Source: Neobacillus sp. PS3-40
GTDB taxonomy: Bacteria > Bacillota > Bacilli > Bacillales > Cytobacillaceae
NCBI RefSeq assembly: GCF_030915485.1
Contig: NZ_CP133266.1
Span: 3,352,001-3,416,000, forward strand
DNA length: 64,000 bases
Reading direction: 5' to 3'
Below, piece after piece: positions 46,689-55,213 of this stretch. Position 1 is the first letter of the stretch. Each line of letters starts with the position of its first letter. Both the position numbers and the translations under genes were made by a program. The notes under the pieces are model-generated. The model worked only from the letters and a program-made list of their open reading frames with translations. It ran no database searches and was not told where the DNA came from.

Positions 46689-46853
46689 ATAAATAGACCT
46701 CCAGTTAAATTTACTTTATTTTACTTCTATTATAGACAGTGAATCTATAAAATGAAAATTTGATGAAAGACTATAACAATACTCTTCAGAATATTATAAC
46801 AAAATAATCGGATTAATAAAAATAAATTATATTTCGATAACTACGTAATAAAT

Positions 46854-47576
46854 CTAGAAGACAGTCAATAGGGCACGTTTTAAATCTGGCTGCCAGTATG
46901 TCCAAGTATGATTTCCATTAAATTCGTCATAAAAATAAGTAAAGGGCATATTAGAAAAAAGCTTCGAAAGCTCTCTGTTTGGCTGAAGAAAATCGCCTGT
47001 TTTTCCATTCGTCATCATTACTTCTGTCTCTTGGTTTCCTATGACATGATAAATCTGAAGAAGCTGCGGTTCTGTAAAGTCTTTAACCATATCAATAATA
47101 CGCTCATTTACAAATGGAGATTGCAGCAATACTTTCCCAAATGTATGTGGGTATTGAAGTGCTGTAAGTAAAGAAACTGTTGCTCCAAGGGAATCACCAA
47201 TTAAGGTACGTGTCGATCCCATATGGTAAGTTGGGAATTCCTTGTCTAAGAAAGCAACAAGCTCGTGAGCAAGGAAGCGAATATAGGCTTCATTTTGGTC
47301 CCCATCAGGATGATATTTCCTGCGGCGATCTGCTACATTTTTATAGGGTATTCCTACAACGATAATGTTTTCAATTTGACGCTCGTATAGAAGCTCATCC
47401 GCCACTCGTCCAACTCTTCCAAGCTGAAAATAATCACGACCATCTTGTGCTATCAAGAGAGAGTATTTATATAGGGGTGAGAAATTTGCAGGCAGATAAA
47501 TGAGAAGCGTCATCTCCTCTCCAAGCTCCTTACTATAAAGCGTAAGTTCCTTTACGGATCCTTTTGGAAACTCCAT
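46854..47576 (-). CDS. yjcH: Esterase YjcH (enterochelin-esterase-like)
   Basis: The 240-residue alpha/beta hydrolase of the esterase D/Fes-type family has the elbow LIGDSLGATVS with nucleophile serine near residue 121. An acidic residue in VIGNQETEVMM and the C-terminal histidine in FNGNHTWTYW complete the triad. There is no signal peptide. The ATG at 47576 is 8 bases from GGAGG; an ATG 15 bases upstream overlaps that site. The natural substrate is unknown. Confidence 0.9.
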   Translation of the reverse strand: MEFPKGSVKELTLYSKELGEEMTLLIYLPANFSPLYKYSLLIAQDGRDYFQLGRVGRVADELLYERQIENIIVVGIPYKNVADRRRKYHPDGDQNEAYIRFLAHELVAFLDKEFPTYHMGSTRTLIGDSLGATVSLLTALQYPHTFGKVLLQSPFVNERIIDMVKDFTEPQLLQIYHVIGNQETEVMMTNGKTGDFLQPNRELSKLFSNMPFTYFYDEFNGNHTWTYWQPDLKRALLTVF

Positions 47577-47701
47577 GGCTAATTCCTCCATTTAATCATT
47601 CACTTTTCTACAAGTGAATTTTATCATAAGTTCGTATGAAAAGCTTTTCATATCATTGTCAGATTAATGTAAGTTTAATGAACGAGAGGGGTGTGAGCAT
47701 T

Positions 47702-47923
47702 TCAATGAACCCATTTTTTCGGGTTGGAGTCAGGAAGGATGGAGAGTATATTTTCAATACGAAAGGTTCGGATTTGCTTGCGAAGCAGACAGTATGCACG
47801 AATGGTATCGCCATTCATCTCTTTCACAATCAACTTTCGTTGTGAAAGTTGTTGATTCTCAGAAAGATAAATCATTTCTAACGGAATATGTTCCTCCATT
47901 GAACGCTGGAAAAGACCATTCAT
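47702..47923 (-). CDS. Short WYL-domain-like protein
   Basis: The 73-residue protein IPLEMIYLSENQQLSQRKL then TIRAYCLLRKQIRTFRIENI follows the strand pattern of a single WYL-type ligand-sensing domain, with no DNA-binding part. Such solitary short versions are found in bacilli. AAGGTGTGAC precedes the ATG. It is the last gene before the tRNA boundary; function unknown. Confidence 0.75.
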   Translation of the reverse strand: MNGLFQRSMEEHIPLEMIYLSENQQLSQRKLIVKEMNGDTIRAYCLLRKQIRTFRIENILSILPDSNPKKWVH

Positions 47924-48126
47924 CTAAGTCACACCTTTCTTTTCTTCATATTTCCATTATACCCGAACATTAGTTCTTTATTCAAAAAAAGGAAACAAAC
48001 GTTCTTGTTTTTGGCTTTATTTGTAAGCTTTTCTAGTTCAAAAGGGAGAAGTGGGGAAAATACTATTGACATGGTAATGATTTTTTATATAATAAGTTAT
48101 GTACCTTAAATAAGAAATATTATTAT

Positions 48127-48198
48127 GACTTGTTAGCTCAGTGGGAGAGCACTTCCTTGACAGGGAAGGGGTCGTGGGTTCGAATCCCTCACAGGTCA
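48127..48198 (+). tRNA. tRNA-Val (anticodon GAC)
   Basis: A 72-base cloverleaf is visible: acceptor GACTTGT / ACAGGTC with discriminator A, D-arm TTAGCTCAGTGGGAGAGC, anticodon stem CTTCC / GGAAG with loop TTGACAG (anticodon GAC at 48159-48161, reading GUC/GUU), and T-arm GTGGGTTCGAATCCCTC. CCA is not encoded. The gene stands alone, with its own terminator downstream. Conserved gene order ends here, and accessory genes follow. Confidence 0.95.
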
Positions 48199-48208
48199 TC
48201 AAATTGAA

Positions 48209-48252
48209 AAGTCTCAAACCCTTGGCATCAAGGGGTTTGGGGCTTTTTTTGT
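48209..48252 (+). terminator. tRNA-Val terminator
   Basis: AGTCTCAAACCC-TT and AA-GGGGTTTGGGGCT form a stem with G-T pairs, followed by T7. Confidence 0.8.
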
Positions 48253-48803
48253 GTGAGTGAAAAACTTTTGGCTTTTAACAATCAATTGGAATTGCACATT
48301 TATTACACATTTTTAACCAAACATTTTGGTTTTTCATTATACTTGTTAGTTTTATAATTTTATGTTGGTTGTTTAGAGAACACAGAAAAAAGTTAAAGAA
48401 TAAGGCTTATGGAAAAATGCTACTTTTCATAAGCCTTTTGGAATTTTTATCAGTTTTATTTTCTCCATCATTTCTTCATAGTCACCAGTTAAAATTTATA
48501 TATAAATATAAAACTAAGGCTTGCAAAATGCGAAACAACAGCGGAAGAGTACAAAAGAATCAAAAAGGTTATTCAGTAGAATTTAAATTCCTTTGAATTA
48601 GAAAGAAGAATAAGAATTAAAGGAGATTATTTGAAGTTTTGGATAAGTAATTGGAGGAGTAATGTATGATGTTAATTGGCTTTTTGCTATATTTTTTAAG
48701 ATCATAAATGACCTATTTAATATGCTGTTTTCTTTTTTACACCTAAAATTCCTGTAAAAATATTATTCATGTTGAAGTGAATGAAAAATGAGGAGTGATA
48801 GTA
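48253..48803. other. Gap with an orphan terminator-like hairpin
   Basis: I see no convincing gene. At 48401-48440 AAGGCTTATGGAAAA pairs with TTTTCATAAGCCTT (one bulge) and runs into T-rich DNA, but no gene ends here. The one open frame over this stretch simply reads through the hairpin and lacks a ribosome site. Confidence 0.5.
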
Positions 48804-49010
48804 ATGCAATGGTTATCGTATTTGCTTATCTTAATTTGTCCTCTTATGATGATTTTTATGATGAAAGGGCATGGAGGAGGACATCATAACCATGATAAAT
48901 CACATGCTAGCCATGACTTGAATAGAAAGGTGGATCTTCTTCAAGAGGAAAATATTAAACTTCGAAATGAAATTGAAACTTTATCATCACTGATGAAAAA
49001 AGATTCCTAA
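48804..49010 (+). CDS. DUF2933-like His-rich small membrane protein
   Basis: The 68-residue protein has one N-terminal helix (WLSYLLILICPLMMIFMM), a His/Gly-rich stretch (KGHGGGHHNHDKSHASHD) and a coiled-coil-like tail (LLQEENIKLRNEIETLSSL). This matches the DUF2933 layout often found near metal genes. GAGGAGTGA precedes the ATG. The histidines suggest metal contact, an inference only. A broken CsoR-family gene lies 2.1 kb downstream. Confidence 0.75.
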   Translation: MQWLSYLLILICPLMMIFMMKGHGGGHHNHDKSHASHDLNRKVDLLQEENIKLRNEIETLSSLMKKDS

Positions 49011-49272
49011 TATGAAAAGGTCACCCAAATAAGTGGCCTAGTGAAATGTATGCTAAATAAAAAGCTTAAAAACGTTACTTGTTAGTGAAGTAATTGATGT
49101 TCCTAATAAATCGCAAAAGATAGCCTTGCCAAAATACGTCAATTATTTCAAAGGGTAAAGTTATTGAAAAATATGATCTCTAATAGAATCCATATAGAAC
49201 CCGCTATAGGGCGATGCTTATTTGAAGAGGGCATCGCCATGTTGTTATTCAGCAAATTTTGTGGAGGTTCAA
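49011..49272. other. Intergenic, possible decayed gene end
   Basis: There is no complete gene. A short open stretch near 49065-49161 encodes a peptide-like tail (VIDVPNKSQKIALPKYVNYF) without a start, possibly the end of a lost gene. Confidence 0.3.
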
Positions 49273-49485
49273 ATGGGAAGTTATCTTGTAGAACTTGTCA
49301 TGGTCATTTGTGATATTTTCCTTTCAATCAATAAACAAGGTAGAGACTTTAAAGAAGCTAAAGACTCATTTTTGAAGTCTTATATAATTCTAATAGGTGA
49401 ATTAATTAGTTATGAATCATGGAACAATTTCAAAAACAGTACCTTGGTTAAAATCAGTTACTATCATAGAGCCATAAACCCCTAA
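49273..49485 (+). CDS. Possible small protein, uncertain
   Basis: A 70-codon frame starts at an ATG preceded by GTGGAGG at good distance, with a hydrophobic head (SYLVELVMVICDIFLSI). Its last 69 bases overlap the 3' end of the convergent beta-propeller gene. I do not recognise it and there is no further support. It may be a chance frame or a fragment. Confidence 0.3.
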   Translation: MGSYLVELVMVICDIFLSINKQGRDFKEAKDSFLKSYIILIGELISYESWNNFKNSTLVKISYYHRAINP

Positions 49486-50835
49486 ATATAATCTAGTCTG
49501 ATCCAGGTTCGTTCCCAGACTAACATAATAAGCTGATTGAGTCCCAAAATTATATTCGGTTTTAATAACACTAAAATCATTTAATTTACCATCTGTTCTT
49601 ACCTTGGTATAAGCTAAAACTCCTCTAACAGGAGGTTTAGTTTCTTCATTCCGAGCTAGATCGGTAAACACAACGCTTCCCGCTAAATTGGGGATTCCAT
49701 TTCCCATATAGGCTTGCACACCTGTAAGTGAAGTTCCTCCGAACTTATCAGGACGAGGATCTTTATGAAAATAACTAGTCAAAGGTTGTAGACGCCTTAT
49801 TGAAGTTGTAATTGCTTCATTGTAATAAGCAATTGTTTTCTCATCCAAGGTCTGATTTTTCGGGCAGCCCCTTATAATCGAAGTCGGAAAAGCACCTTCC
49901 CATCCTCGCCAGCCAAAGTTGATAAATCCATCTTGGTCAGGTTCAGATTTCATTAAAGAAGTTTGGATAAGCTGAGTAACTGGTATTGGTTTATAATGAA
50001 CGAATGAAAAAACCGACTCTACTAAATCCTGTCCGACATTTCCTACATATTTAATATACTGATTATGAAACCTTTGAAATGAAACGCCTGTTATATTGCG
50101 AACTCCTTTGGCAATTACCGTAAGCGTTTCCTGAATAGGTACGGGAAGTTCATTAAAACGTGTAACTACAGGTGGATTATTAATAAATGTATTCTTACCT
50201 ACGTCAATTTCAATTATCTTGCCGGCTATTTCCATAATATCCTGACTTAAATTAAATGGATCATATCCTGATCCACCATCTCCAGTTGTTAAAACAAGTT
50301 TTCCCGTTTCAGGTGAAAAGTTTAAGCTATTGACACCATTATGATTTAAAAACGGTCTTTTTAAGTTAAGTAATGTACGTCGTTTTTGAGGTTGACTATT
50401 CGATTGTAAAATCCATTCTTCTACCGTATCAATATGATCATATTGAGTTTCTCTATTTATCCATTTTTGATTTAAGGTGCTGGGATCACACGGATTAGGC
50501 TTAAAATGTCCCGGAAGAGCACCTGGACCTTGTGTTCCAGCTACTGAATAATGAAGATAAAACAGACCGTTATAATAAAATTCGGGATGAAATGCTAGCC
50601 CTAGCAATCCCCGTTCATCATAACCACCATTTGAACCACCGAGTTTTATGATTCGAGGACGAATATCTAGAAAGCTCCTTAAACTTCCGTTTCCTATATA
50701 AAAGATCTCTCCAACCTGGGTCGCAATAAATAATCTTTCAATTGTGTCACCCGGAAGTATAGCTGTTTTCAAAACAGTTGGTAAATTTAACTTACTAATA
50801 ATAGGTCGTAAACTAACCTTAACATTTATCACCAA
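49417..50835 (-). CDS. GSDH-type beta-propeller (sugar dehydrogenase-like) protein
   Basis: The 472-residue protein matches the glucose/sorbosone dehydrogenase (GSDH, PQQ sugar dehydrogenase) fold: ERGLLGLAFHPEFYYNGLFY near 75-94, GKLVLTTGDGGSGYDP near 185, FINFGWRGWEGAFP near 310 and VVFTDLAR near 393. Secreted relatives have a signal peptide; none is visible here, so its location is unclear. The start is a TTG after AAGGAG. Whether it uses PQQ is not shown by sequence. It stands alone in the accessory region. Confidence 0.8.
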   Translation of the reverse strand: MVINVKVSLRPIISKLNLPTVLKTAILPGDTIERLFIATQVGEIFYIGNGSLRSFLDIRPRIIKLGGSNGGYDERGLLGLAFHPEFYYNGLFYLHYSVAGTQGPGALPGHFKPNPCDPSTLNQKWINRETQYDHIDTVEEWILQSNSQPQKRRTLLNLKRPFLNHNGVNSLNFSPETGKLVLTTGDGGSGYDPFNLSQDIMEIAGKIIEIDVGKNTFINNPPVVTRFNELPVPIQETLTVIAKGVRNITGVSFQRFHNQYIKYVGNVGQDLVESVFSFVHYKPIPVTQLIQTSLMKSEPDQDGFINFGWRGWEGAFPTSIIRGCPKNQTLDEKTIAYYNEAITTSIRRLQPLTSYFHKDPRPDKFGGTSLTGVQAYMGNGIPNLAGSVVFTDLARNEETKPPVRGVLAYTKVRTDGKLNDFSVIKTEYNFGTQSAYYVSLGTNLDQTRLYLGVYGSMIVTDFNQGTVFEIVP

Positions 50836-51078
50836 CTCTACACTCCTTCTTATTGTTTTCTTTTATAAGAATATGATTAGAGCCGTTCTATTAGCACCAA
50901 ATTGGAGCTTAGGAATCTGACGCGTTCTGCCTAGCGAATTCAAACTCAAGAGTACTTGATTAAAGTAGGATTACCGTACTTTATTGTTGAACTTCTGTAT
51001 TAAGCAAACTGACAGTTAAGTTTAATAAGGTTGTGTACATTTTTAAGGACCAATTCAATTGAATTTGTTCCTTTTTTA
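50836..51078. other. Gap upstream of the beta-propeller gene
   Basis: No gene is seen. A weak terminator-like hairpin with AAGGACCAATTC and GAATTTGTTCCTT followed by T6 lies at 51041-51077 on the plus strand, with no gene before it. Confidence 0.35.
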
Positions 51079-51109
51079 TTTGACCCTAAATCCCCCCTGA
51101 GGGGATAAT
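51079..51109 (+). promoter_or_regulatory. Promoter and palindrome of the csoR-like gene
   Basis: TTGACC (51079-51084) and GATAAT (51104-51109) are 19 bases apart. Between them lies ATCCCC-CCTGA-GGGGAT (51090-51106), a GC-rich inverted repeat in otherwise AT-rich DNA. C/G-tract palindromes of this kind are the operators of CsoR/RcnR-family repressors, so autoregulation is likely. Confidence 0.65.
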
Positions 51110-51132
51110 TGGGGGAAGGAGTAATAAATAAT

Positions 51133-51415
51133 ATGTAGTGAAAATCAACAACATCATCATCACAATCACAAGGAACAAAAAAATATTATTAATCGTCTTT
51201 CTCGAATTGAAGGTCATGTAAGAGGAGTAAAACAAATGGCAATCGATGGTAGTGATTGTCCTGATATTCTTCTTCAAATTGTTGCCATTAGAAAAGCACT
51301 AAACAATTCAGCGAAAAATACTTTCACAGACCATATGGAAACTTGTCTTGTAGATGCAGTGCATCAAGGGAATGAACAAGAGGTTTTACTAGATATAAAA
51401 AAAAGCATTAGATAA
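51133..51415 (+). pseudogene. Frameshifted CsoR-family metal-sensing repressor
   Basis: From 51137 to 51415 the frame encodes 92 residues of a CsoR/RcnR-family repressor: a His-rich head (QQHHHHNHK), INRLSRIEGHVRGVKQM, the first Cys in GSDCPDILLQ, and DHMETC with the His and second Cys. These are the three ligand positions of Cu-sensing CsoR. The only placed start, ATG at 51133 (after AAGGAG), is followed by one extra T, giving ATG TAG. Without that T it would read ATGAGTGAAAAT in frame. The gene is therefore broken, starts at a rare codon, or contains a sequencing error. Confidence 0.75.
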
Positions 51416-51442
51416 TTTTATTCGATAAGGGGATTGAAATAA

Positions 51443-52807
51443 ATGGGGGAAGAAGAAATACAAGAGGATAAAACAGCCAAACAAAAATTTACTGCAATTG
51501 TTACCCTAGCTGTTCCAGCAATGATTGAAAATATTTTGCAAACCGTAGTTGGTTTCGTTGATACTCTTTTTGTTTCAAAATTAGGATTAAATGAAGTAAC
51601 AGCTTTAGGTGTTGCTAACGCAGTTTTGGCTGTTTATATCGCTATTTTTATGGCACTGGGCGTCGGAACTTCTTCACTTATTGCAAGAAGTATTGGAGCA
51701 GGAAATATAGATAAAGCTAAATCCATTGCCCGTCAATCAACAATAATTTCAGCAATTTTTGGACTGTTGTTTGGACTTACTACTTTGTTTTTTAGTGAAC
51801 CATTACTTCGATTGATGGGGGCAAAATCGAGTGTATTGGCAGATGGAATTACCTATTTTCAAATAGTTGCCATCCCTTCTATTTTTATTTCCCTAATGTT
51901 TATTTTTGGAAGTATTTTGCGTGCTTCTGGAGACACCAAAACACCAATGAAGGTGAGCTGGTGGATAAATTTTATTCATATTGGATTAGATTATGTTCTC
52001 ATTTTCGGAGTCTTTGGATTAAAGGGATTTGGGGTAGCTGGAGCTGCATGGGCAACGGTTATTGTACGGTTAATTGGAACAGTATTATTGTACTTTTATA
52101 TTAAAAGGTCAAAAGTTTCCTTTTCTATCTTTGGTTCATATTCACAAGAGGATTCTTTCTCTATTTTGAAATTATCTACACCAGCGGCAATTGAACGATT
52201 AATCATGCGATTAGGTCAGGTTCTTTATTTTGGATTAATTGTAAAAATTGGAGCAGATACTTATGCTGCCCATTCAATAGCAGGAAATATCGAAACATTT
52301 TCTTACATGCCTGGTTATGGATTAGCGATAGCTGCTACTACTCTCGTTGGTCAGAGTGTTGGTGCAAAACGTTCCAAAGAGGCTTACCAATATGGCATGA
52401 TGACAACATGGATTGCAGTCGGTTTTATGTCCTTTGTTGGTGTATTGTTGTACTTTCTGTCTCCTTGGTTCGCTACATGGTTTACCACAGACAAAAATGC
52501 TGTATATATGATTGTTACTGCTTTGAGGATTGATGCTTTTGCCCAACCAGCTTTAGCTATCGGTTTGGTATTGGCTGGTGCTCTACAAGGTGCTGGTGAT
52601 ACAAAAAGCCCGATGTATAGTACAGCTATTGGTATGTGGGTCATACGAGTACTTGGTGTTTATATTCTCGGAATTCATTTTGGAATGGGAATCGTAGGAG
52701 TTTGGCTTTCTATTGCAATCGACTTATACGTTAGAGCAATATTCTTACTTTATAGATTTAGGAATACTTCAAAAACAAGAAGCAGAAGAGCGAATGCTAT
52801 GGGATAG
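51443..52807 (+). CDS. MATE-family multidrug/cation efflux protein
   Basis: The 454-residue integral membrane exporter of the MATE (DinF/NorM) family has about twelve helices in two similar halves, with LAVPAMIENILQTVVGFVDT in the first and the pseudo-repeat STPAAIERLIMRLGQVLYF in the second. It uses a Na+ or H+ gradient to expel drugs or other compounds. AAGGGG lies before the ATG. It starts 27 bases after the csoR-like frame ends, so the pair looks like a repressor-exporter operon. A MATE pump is an unusual partner for a CsoR-family gene. Confidence 0.92.
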   Translation: MGEEEIQEDKTAKQKFTAIVTLAVPAMIENILQTVVGFVDTLFVSKLGLNEVTALGVANAVLAVYIAIFMALGVGTSSLIARSIGAGNIDKAKSIARQSTIISAIFGLLFGLTTLFFSEPLLRLMGAKSSVLADGITYFQIVAIPSIFISLMFIFGSILRASGDTKTPMKVSWWINFIHIGLDYVLIFGVFGLKGFGVAGAAWATVIVRLIGTVLLYFYIKRSKVSFSIFGSYSQEDSFSILKLSTPAAIERLIMRLGQVLYFGLIVKIGADTYAAHSIAGNIETFSYMPGYGLAIAATTLVGQSVGAKRSKEAYQYGMMTTWIAVGFMSFVGVLLYFLSPWFATWFTTDKNAVYMIVTALRIDAFAQPALAIGLVLAGALQGAGDTKSPMYSTAIGMWVIRVLGVYILGIHFGMGIVGVWLSIAIDLYVRAIFLLYRFRNTSKTRSRRANAMG

Positions 52808-53157
52808 GTTTATCTACTTTGTTCAACTACCATGGAGATTTATTGCAGAAATGAAAAAGATAAGTTAAGTTCAAGAAAAAATCAGAGTTGCTGCAAAAAT
52901 GGCTAATATGGAGGAAGACTTTATCGAAATAGGAAGGGGGCAATACACTGAGGTTTATGCACCTGAAATTATGCGTTTGTGTAATGCTCGGGGAAGGATT
53001 TCAATTGAGATTCATTTGTTTTCGTAATTGCTTTGCTCTATATAATAATAGTCAAAATTTCTTCAAGCTTTCTCGATAATTTCTTCAAACTTTTAAACTA
53101 CTATAACAGTATCAATATTAGTTTCAAAATAATTGAAAAGTCCTACCTAAGGATTAG
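52808..53157. pseudogene. Decayed region with an unrecognised frame fragment
   Basis: A 52-codon open stretch at 52869-53027 (IRVAAKMANMEEDFIEIG, then YTEVYAPEIMRLCN) has no ribosome site and no start near its beginning. It looks like a piece of a real protein, but I do not recognise it. The rest is AT-rich and without genes. Confidence 0.35.
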
Positions 53158-53280
53158 CTAAAACTGAAACAGGAAGGAAAAGTTGTTGACGATGGCATAA
53201 ATATTGCCCCGGACTTAGTTGCAAATGTTGATATAGTAATTGGAACTTACACGGATGTATTGATGTTGATGAGGTATTAA
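53158..53280 (+). pseudogene. Relic of a metal-transporting P-type ATPase
   Basis: The 41-codon frame reads LKQEGKVVDDGINIAPDLVA then VDIVIGTYTDV. It lines up with the hinge region of CopA-type ATPases (KVVAMVGDGINDAPALA, then VGIAIGTGTDV), with the central AMVG lost and several substitutions, and then stops. Nothing else of the ATPase remains nearby. With the broken csoR-like gene and the His-rich protein at 48.8 kb, it suggests a former metal-resistance locus. Confidence 0.6.
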
Positions 53281-53418
53281 CTTTATTTGCGAAGGCTTAT
53301 TGAAAATTGATGATGTCATTTGTCCCACTAAAACTAAGATAAGAAAAATTCTTTTTGTGAGTAAATACTAAATAAGCTTTATAATGATAAGTTTAGATTT
53401 AGAATTGTTCTTAATACA

Positions 53419-53922
53419 ATGAGAGATTTTCAAAAAGATGAAATAAACAGAATGGAGATGTTTATATTGGAAACTAAAAGTAATTATAAAATTGAGTTAA
53501 TTGGAATTTTGGTAGAAATAAATCGTCTAGTTACCGAGCATTTAAATGTCCAAAAAAGTATTTTTAACCCCCCACTTAGAACTAAAATCTTCCGAAAAAT
53601 TGATTTCAAAAGTTTCTACGAAACTAACAAAAAAATTCAAACAGAGCTATATCAAAAAATTAGAAGAATGCACAATGACAAAAAGGATTTAAATAGAGAT
53701 CCCTTCATTTACGGAGGAATAAAAGACTATGCTCTTCTATTTCATACCTCCAGCGAAAAACTCACAAGAATCATTTTCGAATTACACCTTAAGTCTAAGA
53801 AAGAAAACAAATTATCCGATGAAGAATACAATCAATTAGTTAATGAATTTCAAGTAATTGAAAACTCTCGAATGAAAAAGGGCGATACAATACAAAAAAT
53901 TGCTGGTCTGCTTGCACAATAA
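53419..53922 (+). CDS. Hypothetical protein
   Basis: The 167-residue protein is helical and basic, with no membrane span, signal or motif that I recognise. The start is uncertain: the ATG at 53419 has a poor ribosome site, and a TTG at 53467 with GGAG at 9 bases is an alternative. It lies alone between the ATPase relic and a GNAT gene in AT-rich accessory DNA. Confidence 0.55.
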   Translation: MRDFQKDEINRMEMFILETKSNYKIELIGILVEINRLVTEHLNVQKSIFNPPLRTKIFRKIDFKSFYETNKKIQTELYQKIRRMHNDKKDLNRDPFIYGGIKDYALLFHTSSEKLTRIIFELHLKSKKENKLSDEEYNQLVNEFQVIENSRMKKGDTIQKIAGLLAQ

Positions 53923-53923
53923 T

Positions 53924-54103
53924 ATGAATCAAAATACTAATGCGGTATTAGAAGCTACTTTAAAATCTGGACCCCAGAAAAACCCCATATTCAAGGTTGT
54001 AATTTTAGAGAATAAAAGTAAGAGGAAGGCGACAAGGAGAAAGTGTATAGTTGATTATATTGAGGGTAAGAAACTACCTGTTTATTTAGGAGATATAAAT
54101 TAA
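53924..54103 (+). CDS. Possible small basic protein
   Basis: A 59-codon frame begins at an ATG just past the stop of the previous gene. The product is basic (VVILENKSKRKATRRKC) and has no clear family. No good ribosome site is seen, so it may be a remnant. Confidence 0.35.
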   Translation: MNQNTNAVLEATLKSGPQKNPIFKVVILENKSKRKATRRKCIVDYIEGKKLPVYLGDIN

Positions 54104-54216
54104 TACATTGCGATAATTTTACTGATAAATGACAAGAAAAGATGACTTTTAATTCCCACTACTATTTAACCATTGTGAAAGTTAGATAGAACAACAGGTT
54201 TATGAAGGAGGAGACA

Positions 54217-54672
54217 ATGAGGATTAGAGAATTAAATGTTAATGAAGAACCTCCAATAGATTTATTGTTACTGGCTGATCCTTCTCGAAAACTGATAGAG
54301 GAATATTTAAACAGAGGAAAATGTTATATAGCTGAAAACAATAAAGAAATAACAGGCGTTTATGTATTGCTTCCTACAAGACCGGAAACCGTTGAATTAG
54401 TTAATATAGCTGTTCCAGAGAACGAACAAGGAAAAGGGATTGGAAAACAGTTACTTATGGATGCGATTCAGCAATCAAAAGTGAAGGGTTATAAAACAAT
54501 CGAGGTTGGAACGGGAAATTCAAGTTTAGGACAATTAGCTTTGTATCAAAAATGTGGTTTTAGGATTACCAGTGTTGATAGTGATTTTTTTATACGACAC
54601 TATGATGAAAAGATTTTTGAAAATGGAATTTGGTGTAGAGATATGATACGGTTGGCCCAAAATTTGAATTGA
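54217..54672 (+). CDS. GNAT N-acetyltransferase
   Basis: The 151-residue single-domain acetyltransferase has the acetyl-CoA motif A in VELVNIAVPENEQGKGIGKQ (about 66-85) and motif B in LALYQKCGFRI (about 112-122). GAAGGAGGAG before the ATG at 54217 fixes the start. The substrate is unknown. It is followed 59 bases later by a NUDIX gene on the same strand. Confidence 0.88.
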   Translation: MRIRELNVNEEPPIDLLLLADPSRKLIEEYLNRGKCYIAENNKEITGVYVLLPTRPETVELVNIAVPENEQGKGIGKQLLMDAIQQSKVKGYKTIEVGTGNSSLGQLALYQKCGFRITSVDSDFFIRHYDEKIFENGIWCRDMIRLAQNLN

Positions 54673-54731
54673 TTAAGTACATATTATTGAAAACTATTTA
54701 TGAAGTAAATTATGGCTTATGGAGGTAAATA

Positions 54732-55175
54732 ATGTTTATTGTAAATGTAGAGGGTGCAATTTTCAGAAATGAAAAATGGTTGATCATTGAACGGAGTAAA
54801 AAAGAAGAACATGCAGGTGGGTTGCTTTCGCTTGTTGGCGGTAAAGCTGAACAGAAAGGGAATTCATCAGATATTTTAGAAAGAACGGTGAAACGTGAAA
54901 TTTACGAAGAAGTGGATGTAAAAGTGAAAGAGCATTTACAATACATTCATAGTACATCATTTGTCGCAGATTCTGGTGAAAATGTGGTTGATATTGTATT
55001 TCTATGTGAATATGAATCTGGCAAAGCAATTGCCAAAAGTCCAGAAGAAGTAGAGGCGGTGAATTGGATGACTGCCCAACAAGTTTATGAACACCCCAAA
55101 GCTCCTGATTATTTAAAAGAGAGTATTAAACGTGCTGTGAACATGAAGAATTTAAATGAAAGATTGATAGAATAA
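54732..55175 (+). CDS. NUDIX hydrolase
   Basis: The 147-residue NUDIX protein has an expanded NUDIX box: GGKAEQKGNSSDILERTVKR followed by EIYEEVDV, which supplies the REx2EE metal site. These enzymes split nucleoside diphosphates linked to another group. The substrate is not evident. It ends before a terminator and dispersed-element copy C. Confidence 0.88.
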   Translation: MFIVNVEGAIFRNEKWLIIERSKKEEHAGGLLSLVGGKAEQKGNSSDILERTVKREIYEEVDVKVKEHLQYIHSTSFVADSGENVVDIVFLCEYESGKAIAKSPEEVEAVNWMTAQQVYEHPKAPDYLKESIKRAVNMKNLNERLIE

Positions 55176-55178
55176 AAG

Positions 55179-55207
55179 AGACCTTCAATATTTTTGAAGG
55201 TCTTTTT
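55179..55207 (+). terminator. NUDIX gene terminator
   Basis: AGACCTTCAA pairs with TTGAAGGTCT over TATTT, followed by T5. Confidence 0.88.
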
Positions 55208-55213
55208 AGGCTA

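Noticed and set aside
47636-47845. A 69-codon plus-strand frame near yjcH
   Set aside because: It is largely antisense to the WYL-like gene at 47702, which has a proper ribosome site and family pattern.
48369-48596. A 75-codon frame after tRNA-Val
   Set aside because: It starts at a TTG without a ribosome site and reads through a terminator-like hairpin; the composition is not protein-like.
52322-52644. Two minus-strand frames
   Set aside because: Both are shadows of the MATE exporter gene.
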